Source of the DNA: Paenibacillus phocaeensis
GTDB lineage: Bacteria > Bacillota > Bacilli > Paenibacillales > Paenibacillaceae
Direction: 5' to 3'
Length of the DNA stretch: 64,000 bases
Assembly: GCF_900021165.1 (NCBI RefSeq)
Contig: NZ_FCOQ01000008.1
Coordinates: 104,330 to 168,329 of the forward strand
The position numbers and the translations under genes were made by a program. The notes beneath the pieces were generated by a model, which was not told where the DNA came from, searched no databases, and saw only the letters and a list, made by a program, of their open reading frames with translations. Below, piece after piece: positions 31,486 to 40,605 of this stretch. Positions within the stretch are counted from its first letter, which is position 1; each line of letters starts with the position of its first letter.

Positions 31486-33127
31486 TTCTGTTTTCACCTC
31501 CTTCGCCGGAAACGTTAGCCGGCTTTGATGATCCACTCGGCAGGTCCTTGGCCGCCTCATATTCACGACGCAGCACTTCAACGTTATTGTCGTAGTCCAT
31601 TCCCGTCAATTCCATCGTTTCCTTTTCGTGAGTGCTGAATTTGTTGGCGATTCGCATCGCTGCCGCCTGAACCTCCTTAACTGGATCGATTTGCCCCGGG
31701 CTCGGGCCGATCCAAAGGGCTTCGCTCCATAGCTTTCTGCGCATCGGGTCCGCAAAAAAACCGGGCGCCTGTATGCGTCCGGTTGCTACGGCTTCAAAGA
31801 GCCACGTTTCGTATATGGGCTGACAGAAATCATGCGCGAACCAATCGCGCCGATCGCGGAACGGACGCCATGCCTGCAGGAGCGCCGCCCGGCTGGCGGA
31901 ATAGGAAGAATTGAATACGCCAAGTAGCATTTCGTAAGGCAGGTCAAGCGACGCACCAACAAGTTGTGCCATCGACTTCATGAACGCGTCAAACCCGGTC
32001 ACAGGATGCTTCGGCTCACCAAACTTCACATCTTCGCCAGGTCCGAGTACGTTTAACGTGCCCGGCCCCATCTCATAGCTTTTAAGTCGCTCTTCTGGGG
32101 TCAAATCGAGTTGCTCATCCTCCTCGATACTCTCGCCCAGCGGGATGTCGTTCTTCACATCTTCAGTTGTAATGAACGCAGTGAAAAAGCTGTTGATGAT
32201 AGCTGCCGTGATCTCGGCCTCTGTATACCGGGTCATTTGCTTTAACTGCTCAATGACCGGTGTCAGGTAAGGCACGCCGCGATACTGCTCAGCACGCTCC
32301 GGATCCATGATAAAAACAACGTTGGGCAATCCTGTGACCGAGTTATACGCATCAACTCGTTGCCATGAGATAGGGGTACGTGCCGGCAGCATGCTGTTTG
32401 GGTACCGGTTGCAGATGTGATAGGCGATAACCCGACCCATCGGGTCTGTCTCAACTCCGTTTTGAATACGGCGACCGTCTGGCAGCTCGACATAATCCAT
32501 CGATAAGGTATCAAAGCCGATGGCGACTTGCGATACCTCCCCAGGCGTACTCAGTCGATCCGCTTCGACCAAATGTAATCGCAAGCGATAAGGATTAAGA
32601 ATCTCCCCTCGGTCTGCATACTTGATTACAGCCAGAGAGTCGCCATTCATCAGCCATCCCTGCAGCGCGATCCGCTGTGCGTCATAAAAATCATTGAGCC
32701 CTGTGTTGTCGATCTTGCTCAACGCCCATAACTGAAACTCCGCTTCGGTCTTAGCTTCCCACTCTTTCGCCTGCTCTGGTGTAAGACCAAGTGCGCGGTG
32801 ATTAAGCTGTGACTTCAAAGCCAAGCCCGATCCGAGCACGTTGGACTTGTTTTTGTTGATCGCTGATGTCGCGAGTCCGCCGGACATGTACAGGTCCCTG
32901 CTGCGCTCCCGCAGTTTTGCAAGGTTATTCCCGATGTCCTCCTGCGGGCTGCGGCTGTCGGATATCCAACCGCGCATGGATTTCTTGGCTGTACTGGCGC
33001 CGCTGTGTGAGTAGCCTGAGTTCGTAAATCTTCTGGACACCTCCATCGTAAGCCGGGCCCTCGCTCGTTTCACTGCCCATTGAGGAGCTAGAACTTCAAT
33101 GGCACGATCAATGTAATTACCAATCAT
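31469..33127 (-). CDS. Portal protein (lambda gpB family)
   Basis: The 552-residue protein (MIGNYIDRAIEVLAPQWAVK, MRGWISDSRSPQEDIGNNLA, YRGVPYLTPVIEQLKQMTRY) has the lambda portal pattern, with NVLGSGLALKSQLNHRALGL near residue 95 and LPYEMLLGVFNSSYSASRAA in the C-terminal half. It forms the dodecameric DNA gate. ATG 33,127 is chosen; a GTG just upstream is possible. Confidence 0.92.
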   Translation of the reverse strand: MIGNYIDRAIEVLAPQWAVKRARARLTMEVSRRFTNSGYSHSGASTAKKSMRGWISDSRSPQEDIGNNLAKLRERSRDLYMSGGLATSAINKNKSNVLGSGLALKSQLNHRALGLTPEQAKEWEAKTEAEFQLWALSKIDNTGLNDFYDAQRIALQGWLMNGDSLAVIKYADRGEILNPYRLRLHLVEADRLSTPGEVSQVAIGFDTLSMDYVELPDGRRIQNGVETDPMGRVIAYHICNRYPNSMLPARTPISWQRVDAYNSVTGLPNVVFIMDPERAEQYRGVPYLTPVIEQLKQMTRYTEAEITAAIINSFFTAFITTEDVKNDIPLGESIEEDEQLDLTPEERLKSYEMGPGTLNVLGPGEDVKFGEPKHPVTGFDAFMKSMAQLVGASLDLPYEMLLGVFNSSYSASRAALLQAWRPFRDRRDWFAHDFCQPIYETWLFEAVATGRIQAPGFFADPMRRKLWSEALWIGPSPGQIDPVKEVQAAAMRIANKFSTHEKETMELTGMDYDNNVEVLRREYEAAKDLPSGSSKPANVSGEGGENRNGQED

Positions 33128-33147
33128 CACAAATCAGATCACCTCCT

Positions 33148-33399
33148 TCATAAGTCGCGCGGAATCACGCGAAAAGTCGCTCGACGACCAGCGCCGGAGA
33201 GCATATTTTCGAGCTCAGCCTTCTTGTTTTCAAGCACACCAATCTCGTCACGCACAGTTGCGAGAGTTGCTCGCGTAATGTTCCGGCTGCCGATCTGGTA
33301 GGACTGTGCTCCTGCCAATATCGCAGTTTCCGCCTCATAGTAGAGCTGCAATCTTCGATTGACCTCCTCGAGTCGAGCTCGGATCTTAGCCTTATTCAT
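33148..33399 (-). CDS. Head-tail joining protein (gpW-like, DUF6148 pattern)
   Basis: The 83-residue product is two helices around a short beta hairpin: RARLEEVNRRLQLYYEAETA, then SYQIGSRNITRATLATVRDE, IGVLENKKAELENML. This is the gpW-type connector located between terminase and portal, as in lambda. It fills the portal end and stops DNA leaking. Confidence 0.78.
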   Translation of the reverse strand: MNKAKIRARLEEVNRRLQLYYEAETAILAGAQSYQIGSRNITRATLATVRDEIGVLENKKAELENMLSGAGRRATFRVIPRDL

Positions 33400-33409
33400 G
33401 AATCATCAC

Positions 33410-35242
33410 CTACCAGATATTTGATCGTTTGACATACTTTCTGATTGTTTTCCTTGGTTGTTTGGGGGCTTCTGCCGGAATCGACGACTTTTCGTCCAAG
33501 GTATCCAGTTTCGGATTCAAAATCTCAAGCGCGGCCAGGTTGTACACGCGCAGGTCAAATGGTTCATTCCGCTTGCGTATCTGTACCCATACGTAATAAT
33601 CGCGGCCTTTCTTCTTTCGGAGTTCTTTCTTTTCCGCGGTTAGTCCGAGGAAATAGCTTTCGTTGTAACCGCGGCCATCGGGAAAATGGCAGTACCCTAC
33701 TTGCCCGGGCTTAGACTTGAGATAATCAAAAACTTGGTTCTTTCCCTCATCAACGCCCAAAATAAAAAGGACCGCATGCTCGCGCTGCGTCCTTCTGTGT
33801 CCATTTAGCAAGGGAATGTATTCCCCGTTTTCGGTACCCTGACCCTTGATAGCAAAAATTCTCCGGGCCTCTCGCTGTCTGCAAAAACGATAAACTTTTG
33901 TTGTGAAGTGACCACCAGAATCGATGCAAGTAATTGCTATGGGGAAGTTACGACCTTCCTGATTCGTCCAGGTACGAGACAAATATTCGTCCAACTCATT
34001 CCAGATCCGATCTCCCTTCAAGTCTCCATAAATGACATGCTTCTCAATCCCCCATGATTCCTTTCGTATGCCCCAACCCATGACTTCGATCTCAAAACGA
34101 TCGTCCTGGACGTCGACGGCAGCCGTCAGAATCTTTACTCCATCCGGCACTTCTGCCCCATAATCCTCGCAGCGACTCATCAGAGATTGGGCTTCTAGCT
34201 TTTCCCCTTCTTCTTCCCAAGTCTCACCGATTACGGTATTGGTCCAGGTTTTGAGTTTTTCTTTTCCATCGCGATTTGCTTCGAGGAATTTTCTAACAAT
34301 CTCCGGCCAGGAAGACCACGGCGAGACGAACTGGTTCAAGTGAAACCCTCTGCGCCGGCTATGCGGCTTACGAGCGATCCACTTCCCGCCACCACGCTTC
34401 CAATCCCGTTCGCCACTAGAAAACCCGCAATATTCGCATCTATGATTAACCTCTGTAACCACAAACTCATTGCCGCCCATATGGTATTGGAACTTGATGT
34501 TTTCAAACGTTATCTGTTGATATTCCCCACAACCAGGACATCGTAAAGCATATACTTCCATCGTGCTGTCATTATACAATTCCTCAATCCGAGATGATCC
34601 CTTTATTGTTGGCGTGGAGCAGTAGACGATCTTTCGGTTCCAGAATGTCGTTGTACGCTTTTCAGCGAGGGATACCGGGTCGCCCTCTTTACCGGCTGAC
34701 GCAGGGTAGCGGTCGATCTCGTCCATCAACAAGACCCGGATCGGGTTGGATGCCAGATCATCCGGCGAGTTAGCCCCGACAATCCGGATATATCCTCCCG
34801 GATATTCTTTTAGCTTGATCGTGTTGCCGCTGGCTCGCCCCTTCGCCTTCGTCACGATTTTTCTCAAAGTCGGGGAGGCATCGATCATTTCCTGCACGCG
34901 GTTTTTGGAGAAATCTTCTGCAGTATCAATGTCCGGCTGCACATACATGATTGACGTCGGATCATAATCCATATGATAACCGGCAATGTTCAGAAGAAAC
35001 TCGGTTTTCGACACCTGCGATGAGGCCATTATGACGATTTCCTCTACATTCGGATCGCTCGCACAGTCCATTATCTCGCGCATGTACGGGACCCGATCAG
35101 TTCTCCAAAGTCCGGGTTCAGAGCTTGTTTTCGTGGTAAGTACGCGATTTTTATCTGCCCATTCAGATACAGTCAATGGCGGTCGCGGCATCCAATTTTT
35201 AAACAGCGACTTTACATATTCCACAGCCCGATCGGATATCAT
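33410..35242 (-). CDS. Terminase large subunit (lambda gpA family)
   Basis: The 610-residue protein has the GpA plan: a deviant Walker A (IVIMASSQVSKTEFLLN, residues about 70-87), Walker B VLLMDEIDRYPA (about 170-180), two CxxC pairs (CPGCGEYQQ and CEYCGF) and a C-terminal nuclease domain with TAAVDVQDDRFEIEVMGWG. It is the ATP-driven packaging motor and cos cutting enzyme. The family cuts at cos ends. Confidence 0.93.
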   Translation of the reverse strand: MISDRAVEYVKSLFKNWMPRPPLTVSEWADKNRVLTTKTSSEPGLWRTDRVPYMREIMDCASDPNVEEIVIMASSQVSKTEFLLNIAGYHMDYDPTSIMYVQPDIDTAEDFSKNRVQEMIDASPTLRKIVTKAKGRASGNTIKLKEYPGGYIRIVGANSPDDLASNPIRVLLMDEIDRYPASAGKEGDPVSLAEKRTTTFWNRKIVYCSTPTIKGSSRIEELYNDSTMEVYALRCPGCGEYQQITFENIKFQYHMGGNEFVVTEVNHRCEYCGFSSGERDWKRGGGKWIARKPHSRRRGFHLNQFVSPWSSWPEIVRKFLEANRDGKEKLKTWTNTVIGETWEEEGEKLEAQSLMSRCEDYGAEVPDGVKILTAAVDVQDDRFEIEVMGWGIRKESWGIEKHVIYGDLKGDRIWNELDEYLSRTWTNQEGRNFPIAITCIDSGGHFTTKVYRFCRQREARRIFAIKGQGTENGEYIPLLNGHRRTQREHAVLFILGVDEGKNQVFDYLKSKPGQVGYCHFPDGRGYNESYFLGLTAEKKELRKKKGRDYYVWVQIRKRNEPFDLRVYNLAALEILNPKLDTLDEKSSIPAEAPKQPRKTIRKYVKRSNIW

Positions 35243-35247
35243 TCGAT

Positions 35248-35745
35248 CTAACTCCCTTGTCCTCCCGGATCGTGATTCGCCATTGAGATTAAAATCGCGT
35301 CAACTTCCTCTCGCAAAATCCGTTCGATTTCTTTCCTACTTTCTCCCTCTAACATCGGAGAGGTTCGGACAGGCAAAGCTTGCAGTTTCGCCTTTATCGT
35401 TAGGATCATGTTGGTAAACATCATATCTATTTCATCGGCTCGATATAGTTCCCCGCGCATTTTTTCGAGTTCCAGCTGTGCTTTCTCTTTCTGCAGGCGC
35501 GTTAATTCCGCTTTCTCATTCACCTGCTTCGCCTTCCCATTATCTTCTTGCGAGCTGGACGTAACGTATTCAATATAGGCGCGGACCGAGGCCCCCAAAA
35601 TATATTTCCCCCGTTCTACTTTATGCAATATTCCGTTATTATTCAGATTGATTACCCATTGCTTGGTTTTCCCGATGATCTCGGCTAAATCCCCTGTAGA
35701 GATGATCATGTCGGCCGGCTTTACTTTCTTATTTTGTTCAACCAT
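35248..35745 (-). CDS. Terminase small subunit (Nu1-like)
   Basis: ATG 35,745 is used because AGGTGA precedes it; an ATG seven codons upstream lacks a site. The 165-residue protein has a winged helix (LAEIIGKTKQWVINLNNNGI, residues about 18-48) and a helical C-terminal part (AQLELEKMRGELYRADEIDM) resembling Nu1/DUF1441 small subunits. It recognises cos and recruits the large subunit. Confidence 0.78.
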   Translation of the reverse strand: MVEQNKKVKPADMIISTGDLAEIIGKTKQWVINLNNNGILHKVERGKYILGASVRAYIEYVTSSSQEDNGKAKQVNEKAELTRLQKEKAQLELEKMRGELYRADEIDMMFTNMILTIKAKLQALPVRTSPMLEGESRKEIERILREEVDAILISMANHDPGGQGS

Positions 35746-35766
35746 CGCCGCATCACCTACTTTCAT

Positions 35767-36055
35767 TCTTTGTACACGACTTTATCCGGGTAAAATCAAG
35801 CCCATCATTTGGTAGCGATTTTTCGTTTTCACCACTTTGCCTTAACCCCACAGTGAAAATGAAAGCAATTTTCAAAACATAAAAACTAACCCCTTTTCGG
35901 GCTCGCGAGCATCCGCAGTCATCTTCGACCTCCAGAAGGACCCGTGACCGCCAAAATCGCCCTATTTTGCCCTTTTTATACCTCGCATGAAGATTTATAT
36001 TCCCGAGTCATACAAACGCTCTACGGTGCCATTCTGTGCGTCTGGTGACGTTCTC
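35767..36055. other. Non-coding leader before terminase, candidate cos region
   Basis: These 289 bases carry no convincing gene. A perfect 10-bp palindrome GCTCGCGAGC lies at about 35,909-35,918 between GC-rich stretches, and polypyrimidine/polypurine tracts surround it. Lambda-type phages have cos just before the small terminase gene, so this is the most likely place, but no cohesive end can be fixed from one sequence. Confidence 0.35.
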
Positions 36056-36295
36056 CTAATCCATCCCATCCAGACACAGCTCTTGCTTTGCTATCTCCAG
36101 CAGCCCAATGATCTTCAAACGATCATCCCCGCTGTAGCAAATCGTCATCTCCCCGTCTTTGCCCAAGGTGATGTACAGCACTGCATCAAGGTCTTTATTA
36201 TTAATGGCCTCATCATACAGGCTCTCGGCCACCATGAAGGGAGTACGGATATCCTTGCGCTTACTGCGTTCTTTGTCCAGATTTACGAGTTTCAT
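36056..36295 (-). CDS. Small phage protein, unknown
   Basis: The 79-residue product (VAESLYDEAINNKDLDAVLY, then ITLGKDGEMTICYSGDDRLK) looks folded, with a beta hairpin in the middle. It overlaps its upstream neighbour by four bases and precedes the packaging genes. It may be a late regulator or terminase accessory, on position only. Confidence 0.6.
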   Translation of the reverse strand: MKLVNLDKERSKRKDIRTPFMVAESLYDEAINNKDLDAVLYITLGKDGEMTICYSGDDRLKIIGLLEIAKQELCLDGMD

Positions 36296-36552
36296 AAATG
36301 ATCCCTCTTTAAGAATGGCAAAGCATTCTCCAATTCATCCGCCAAGCTTCTAAGCGCTGAGGATAATGACTGCGGTGCGACTTGCTCTCGATGTTGCTCT
36401 GCATTCAACACAAGCTCTGTCCTTCCCACTGCACTCGGGGGCATCGACATCACAGCTTGCATAGCTCTTCGTTTACATAAGACACACACCTTATCCCTTG
36501 TCCCATCATTTGCATTCACAAACCCATGATCACAATCCATTCCTTGGTTCAT
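36292..36552 (-). CDS. Small phage protein with Cys/His cluster, unknown
   Basis: The 86-residue product has an N-terminal CDHGFVNANDGTRDKVCVLC, which supplies one His and three Cys for a zinc site, and a helical C-terminus (LSSALRSLADELENALPFLK). Its ATG overlaps the stop of the membrane protein gene upstream. Confidence 0.6.
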   Translation of the reverse strand: MNQGMDCDHGFVNANDGTRDKVCVLCKRRAMQAVMSMPPSAVGRTELVLNAEQHREQVAPQSLSSALRSLADELENALPFLKRDHL

Positions 36553-36692
36553 GGTAGCCGCTCCTTCATCTGCTGTAGCATCTGATCTGCCTCGTAGATC
36601 CTGTACATGTCATAAGCCTTTTCGACGATCATCATGACCAACAACAATACGATCAGCGCATATATCACTCGTTCCCAAATTGGAGATTTCAT
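36549..36692 (-). CDS. 47-residue single-pass membrane protein
   Basis: Read by hand. The product has one hydrophobic segment near the N-terminus (VIYALIVLLLVMMIVEKA) followed by a charged amphipathic tail (DMYRIYEADQMLQQMKERL). The stop overlaps the ATG of the next gene. Role unknown. Confidence 0.55.
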   Translation of the reverse strand: MKSPIWERVIYALIVLLLVMMIVEKAYDMYRIYEADQMLQQMKERLP

Positions 36693-36784
36693 CACAATCA
36701 ACCCTTTCTATGCAATATAAAAAGGCCACTCTATTATGAGTGACCTAATTTTCATATTGAAGAGATTTGAGCATATCTTTATTG

Positions 36785-36929
36785 GTTCTTTATAAATAGT
36801 TCTTTATCTTAGTTCTTTATATGGTCAACGTGGTTAACCACTGTGGTAAATGTCGTTAACCACCGGTGGTAAACGTGATTAACCACCTAATTCGTGTCAC
36901 TAGGGTATGTCACTAGGGGGACTAGTGAC
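36785..36929. repeat. Repeat array: 22-23 bp iteron-like units and two other repeat families
   Basis: Three tandem units of 22-23 bp each end in a palindrome-like core: GTGGTTAACCAC (36,830-36,841), GTCGTTAACCAC (36,852-36,863) and GTGATTAACCAC (36,875-36,886), all on one face of the helix. Before them GTTCTTTAT is repeated at 36,785, 36,799 and 36,812. After them GTCACTAGGG occurs at 36,896 and 36,909 and in inverted form, ACTAGTGAC, at 36,921-36,929. The array lies between a winged-helix gene and the late genes, so it could serve regulator binding or replication. Confidence 0.65.
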
Positions 36930-37215
36930 ATAATTTCGACCTCTCGGGGGTGATTATTTTGTAAACATTGCTCTTTGCTCCGCCGGCTCTTTTCTTTTTC
37001 TCGATCAAACCCAATGCCTCCAATTCGTCCAGCGTCTTAATGACTTTCGGCCGGCTGATCCCGGTCTTTTTTTCAATCGTCCTTAAGCTAGGGAATGAAG
37101 CGGCGTCATTGTTGCCGCAGCGGACTAGATACAAATAGACAATCAACTGATAAGGCCCTAGCCCATAGTCAAAAATATCATTCGGCCCTTTAAAATACCC
37201 GTTGGGGAACTCCAT
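36922..37215 (-). CDS. Winged-helix regulator (HTH_36 type)
   Basis: The 97-residue protein has a winged helix like those in phage and plasmid replication initiators and regulators: YGLGPYQLIVYLYLVRCGNN, SLRTIEKKTGISRPKVIKTL, then GLIEKKKRAGGAKSNVYKI. GGAGGAG precedes the ATG. Its stop codon falls in the repeat array, which it may bind. With the next gene it forms a regulator pair placed just before the late operon. Confidence 0.75.
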   Translation of the reverse strand: MEFPNGYFKGPNDIFDYGLGPYQLIVYLYLVRCGNNDAASFPSLRTIEKKTGISRPKVIKTLDELEALGLIEKKKRAGGAKSNVYKIITPERSKLCH

Positions 37216-37218
37216 AAA

Positions 37219-37551
37219 CTACTCCTCCAACTCATAAGGGTAAGGGCGGTACACCTCGTATGCATTCGACAGGCGAGAACCTTTTTCGTCCGTATTATGT
37301 ACCTTCCGGACCAGTCTGTTTTTTTCTAGGCTTGCCATCGCTCTTATCGCCGTTCTCCTCGTGATTTGCAGCCTGGAGGCAATTTCATTAAAGCTGATCT
37401 CCGCCATGTTCGTCTGGTTGATGTTCTGAATCAGGAGGAAATACAGCGTAAACTCCTTAAACGTAAGGTCGAATCGTTCGATTCCCCAAGGGATGTTCGT
37501 ATAATCCTCGCCCCCCTTTTCACTGTATGTGATAAGCCTTCTATCGTTCAT
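37219..37551 (-). CDS. Winged-helix regulator (HTH_36 type), second
   Basis: ATG 37,551 is used, after AGGGGTGGAG; a longer frame lacks a site. The 110-residue protein has ERFDLTFKEFTLYFLLIQNI and a winged helix EISFNEIASRLQITRRTAIR, then SLEKNRLVRKVHNTDEKG. An inverted repeat with TCACTAGG arms covers its promoter region and reappears in the array downstream, suggesting autoregulation or shared control. Confidence 0.72.
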   Translation of the reverse strand: MNDRRLITYSEKGGEDYTNIPWGIERFDLTFKEFTLYFLLIQNINQTNMAEISFNEIASRLQITRRTAIRAMASLEKNRLVRKVHNTDEKGSRLSNAYEVYRPYPYELEE

Positions 37552-37560
37552 GGCTCCACC

Positions 37561-37584
37561 CCTAGTGTCATTTATATCACTAGG
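37561..37584 (-). promoter_or_regulatory. Operator-like inverted repeat with CACTAGG arms
   Basis: CCTAGTG (37,561-37,567) and CACTAGG (37,578-37,584) form a 7-bp-arm inverted repeat ten bases before the winged-helix ATG. The same CACTAGG core recurs at 36,896-36,929. Confidence 0.55.
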
Positions 37585-37618
37585 ATTAGTGTAGCAAATT
37601 ATGGGGTGGAGATGCAAA

Positions 37619-37645
37619 AGAAAAAGCACCGGTTAGGGTGCTTTA
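37619..37645 (-). terminator. Terminator after the YjcQ-like gene
   Basis: On the - strand AAAGCACCC pairs with GGTGCTTT, followed by a T-rich run at 37,621-37,625. It separates the YjcQ-like gene from the winged-helix pair. Confidence 0.68.
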
Positions 37646-37966
37646 TTTAATCCAATCTCTTATTTCTTTAGCGATTCTATATAACTTTGCTGCGTCTTTA
37701 TTTTCGTTCATGAAATGTAGGCCCCTTAGGGTAATTTCCGGGGTTATCGCTTTGTACTGGTTGTATTGTGTTTGCAGAGTTGTTACCTTCGCAAAACCAT
37801 CAATCAAACCTTCCTCAACCATCATACCTATGACCCTGTGCCATCTAGCTTCAGTAATCTCTAATGCTTCCGGTGAAATTGCAGTCATATCAACGACGTC
37901 GCCATCCATCGAATTATCAAGGTGTTCCAATATTTGTTGAATAACTTGAAGCGTTTTTGACGCCAT
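37643..37966 (-). CDS. YjcQ-like phage protein
   Basis: The 107-residue protein (TLQVIQQILEHLDNSMDGDV, then ARWHRVIGMMVEEGLIDGFA) has the winged-helix-like pattern of the YjcQ family found in Bacillus and its phages: ITPEITLRGLHFMNENKDAA near the end. Its role is unknown; a regulatory function is likely from the fold. GGGAGGTGG precedes the ATG. Confidence 0.75.
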   Translation of the reverse strand: MASKTLQVIQQILEHLDNSMDGDVVDMTAISPEALEITEARWHRVIGMMVEEGLIDGFAKVTTLQTQYNQYKAITPEITLRGLHFMNENKDAAKLYRIAKEIRDWIK

Positions 37967-38060
37967 ACATTACCACCTCCCAGCATCATACTTCGACAAC
38001 AGGAAGGATTTTCCTCCTGTTATGTAGAACTTTTTACCTATGAAAGGAGGTGGAAGTAAC

Positions 38061-38279
38061 ATGCCGAATCAGCATATAGTACCGCACAAAGACGGCTGGG
38101 CTGTAAAACCAGAAGGTGGTAACAAGCCGACTAAAGTAACCGATACAAAACAGGAAGCTGTAAAAATTGGGCGAGAAATCGCGAAAAACCAAGGTACCGA
38201 ACTAGTGATTCATGGTAAAGATGGCAAAATTCAATCTAAAGACAGCCATGGGAGAGACCCATATCCTCCGAGAGGATAA
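38061..38279 (+). CDS. DUF2188-type protein
   Basis: The 72-residue product (MPNQHIVPHKDGWAVKPEGG, then NKPTKVTDTKQEAVKIGREI) matches the DUF2188 repeat pattern of short beta-alpha units (GWAVKPEG, TELVIHGKDGKI). AAAGGAGGTGG precedes the ATG. It is the only + strand gene near the right end and has its own terminator, so it is probably a lysogenic accessory gene. Function unknown. Confidence 0.78.
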   Translation: MPNQHIVPHKDGWAVKPEGGNKPTKVTDTKQEAVKIGREIAKNQGTELVIHGKDGKIQSKDSHGRDPYPPRG

Positions 38280-38652
38280 TCAACACACTTAAAATAAGCC
38301 ACGTCTCATCAAGACGTGGCTTTCATTTCTTTTATGGCGGTTATTTATACCGCGCCACCGCCAAGGCGCTGCCTGAAGAAATGGGACACCCTACACCGCC
38401 AAATGCAGGTTTTGTTTGCACACAATATACTGCGATTCGGTGCATATGCGGGGTGAGCCTTGATGGAGATCCGGATTGGAGCTTTCACCATTCAAATTGT
38501 GTGCCGGGTTGCCGGCTAATGCCCGGCGAATGACCAGGGCGTTCACGCCCCCGTGGTGTCCTCTCTCGATTCTCCATGGTACAAGATTATCACGTTAAAA
38601 ACGCCGTGACTCACAATGATTTCGCTTTTTTTTCTCAATTTTTTCCTAGAAA
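38280..38652. other. Non-coding right end of the prophage
   Basis: After the terminator of the DUF2188 gene this 373-base stretch shows no long gene. It contains an 18-codon frame (ATG 38,463 to TAA 38,519, MEIRIGAFTIQIVCRVAG) that lacks a convincing ribosome binding site, GC hairpins at about 38,502-38,529 and 38,539-38,560, and an AT-rich end next to gerE. The recombinase recognition site of the element should lie near its left part in the current order, close to 38,686. Confidence 0.5.
38296..38326 (+). terminator. Terminator of the DUF2188 gene
   Basis: AAGCCACGTCT pairs with AGACGTGGCTT around a short loop, followed by TCATTTCTTTT. This is one of the clearest rho-independent terminators in the window. 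Confidence 0.82.
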
Positions 38653-38838
38653 TCAAAGCAATTTTATTTTGTGTGTTTCAAAATACATTACGTTGGAAAT
38701 GTGATTACGGACGGTTTTCTCACTAATAAACAGTTGCCCGGCAATGTCGCGCGTCGTTTTATCCTGCACGAGAAGTTCAAAGACCTCCCGTTCACGATGA
38801 GTTAACAGAAATTTGCTGTTACGATCGCTGCTCTTCAA
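38653..38838 (-). pseudogene. gerE: gerE, 5' part (codons 1-51), interrupted by the prophage
   Basis: The frame starts at TTG after GGAGGGG. Residues 8-51 follow B. subtilis GerE without a gap (SKFLLTHREREVFELLVQDK, TTRDIAGQLFISEKTVRNHI, SNVM), including the recognition helix. GerE is normally 74 residues and continues QKLGVKGRSQAVVELL, but here ten unrelated residues (YFETHKIKLL) end the frame. The loss removes the last helix, needed for dimer formation. GerE is the last mother-cell regulator of sporulation, acting on sigma-K genes for coat and crust. The 3' part is expected beyond the left end of the prophage; if the phage excises precisely, the gene is rebuilt. Confidence 0.92.
38671..38700. 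other. Right attachment site within gerE
   Basis: Homology to gerE ends between codon 51 (ATG, 38,686-38,688) and the next base. The shared core should include part of AACGTAATG on the - strand (38,686-38,694), because excision must restore codon 52. The exact crossover cannot be read without the left end. Confidence 0.7.
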
Positions 38839-38900
38839 AATGCGTCACCCCTCCTTGCTCGGGTTTTGTGGTTTAACAAGGTTCAGGGATACAGTCAACA

Positions 38901-38930
38901 CATCTTATGAAAGAACAGGGTTAATGGTGC
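38901..38930 (-). promoter_or_regulatory. Candidate sigma-K promoter of gerE
   Basis: CATAAGATG (38,901-38,909 on the - strand) approximates the sigma-K -10 element, with GCACCA 16 bases upstream. B. subtilis gerE is read by sigma-K. One -10 position differs from the consensus CATANNNTA. Confidence 0.4.
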
Positions 38931-38955
38931 GATGCCGTGAAGAAATGGGCGATTC

Positions 38956-40488
<1,533 letters not shown>

Positions 40489-40559
40489 CTATTCCTAATC
40501 TTGCCCCGTCATGCCTCATGCACGCTATCGCTTCGCAAGGCGAGAAGGTAGAAATAAAG

Positions 40560-40591
40560 AAAGAACCGCGGGAGCTTCCCCTTGGTTCTTT
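40560..40591 (-). terminator. Terminator of the MarR gene
   Basis: AAAGAACC (40,584-40,591 complement) pairs with GGTTCTTT (40,560-40,567 complement) and an inner GGGAAGCTCCC stem, followed by CTTTATTTC on the - strand. Confidence 0.66.
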
Positions 40592-40605
40592 GCTGTCCGC
40601 GTCCA

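Larger units (their letters stand above)
1..38685. mobile_element. Prophage inserted in gerE (right end in window, left end outside)
   Basis: A continuous set of phage modules fills this interval: replication and recombination, lysogeny, regulators, packaging, head, contractile tail and lysis. The head genes follow the lambda order (gpA-type terminase, gpB-type portal, ClpP-like protease, gpD, gpE) and the tail genes the P2 order (sheath, tube, chaperone, tape measure, LysM, D, V, W, J, I, fibre), so this is a temperate myovirus. The right boundary is set by the break in gerE after codon 51. Early genes run off the left edge at dnaB, so the other attachment site and the recombinase must lie outside. 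The structural genes look intact. Confidence 0.93.

Noticed and set aside
36830..36886. Repeats considered as CRISPR
   Set aside because: Units are tandem without unique spacers.
1..38685. Integrase or serine recombinase gene
   Set aside because: No protein here has tyrosine- or serine-recombinase motifs; it must be outside the window.
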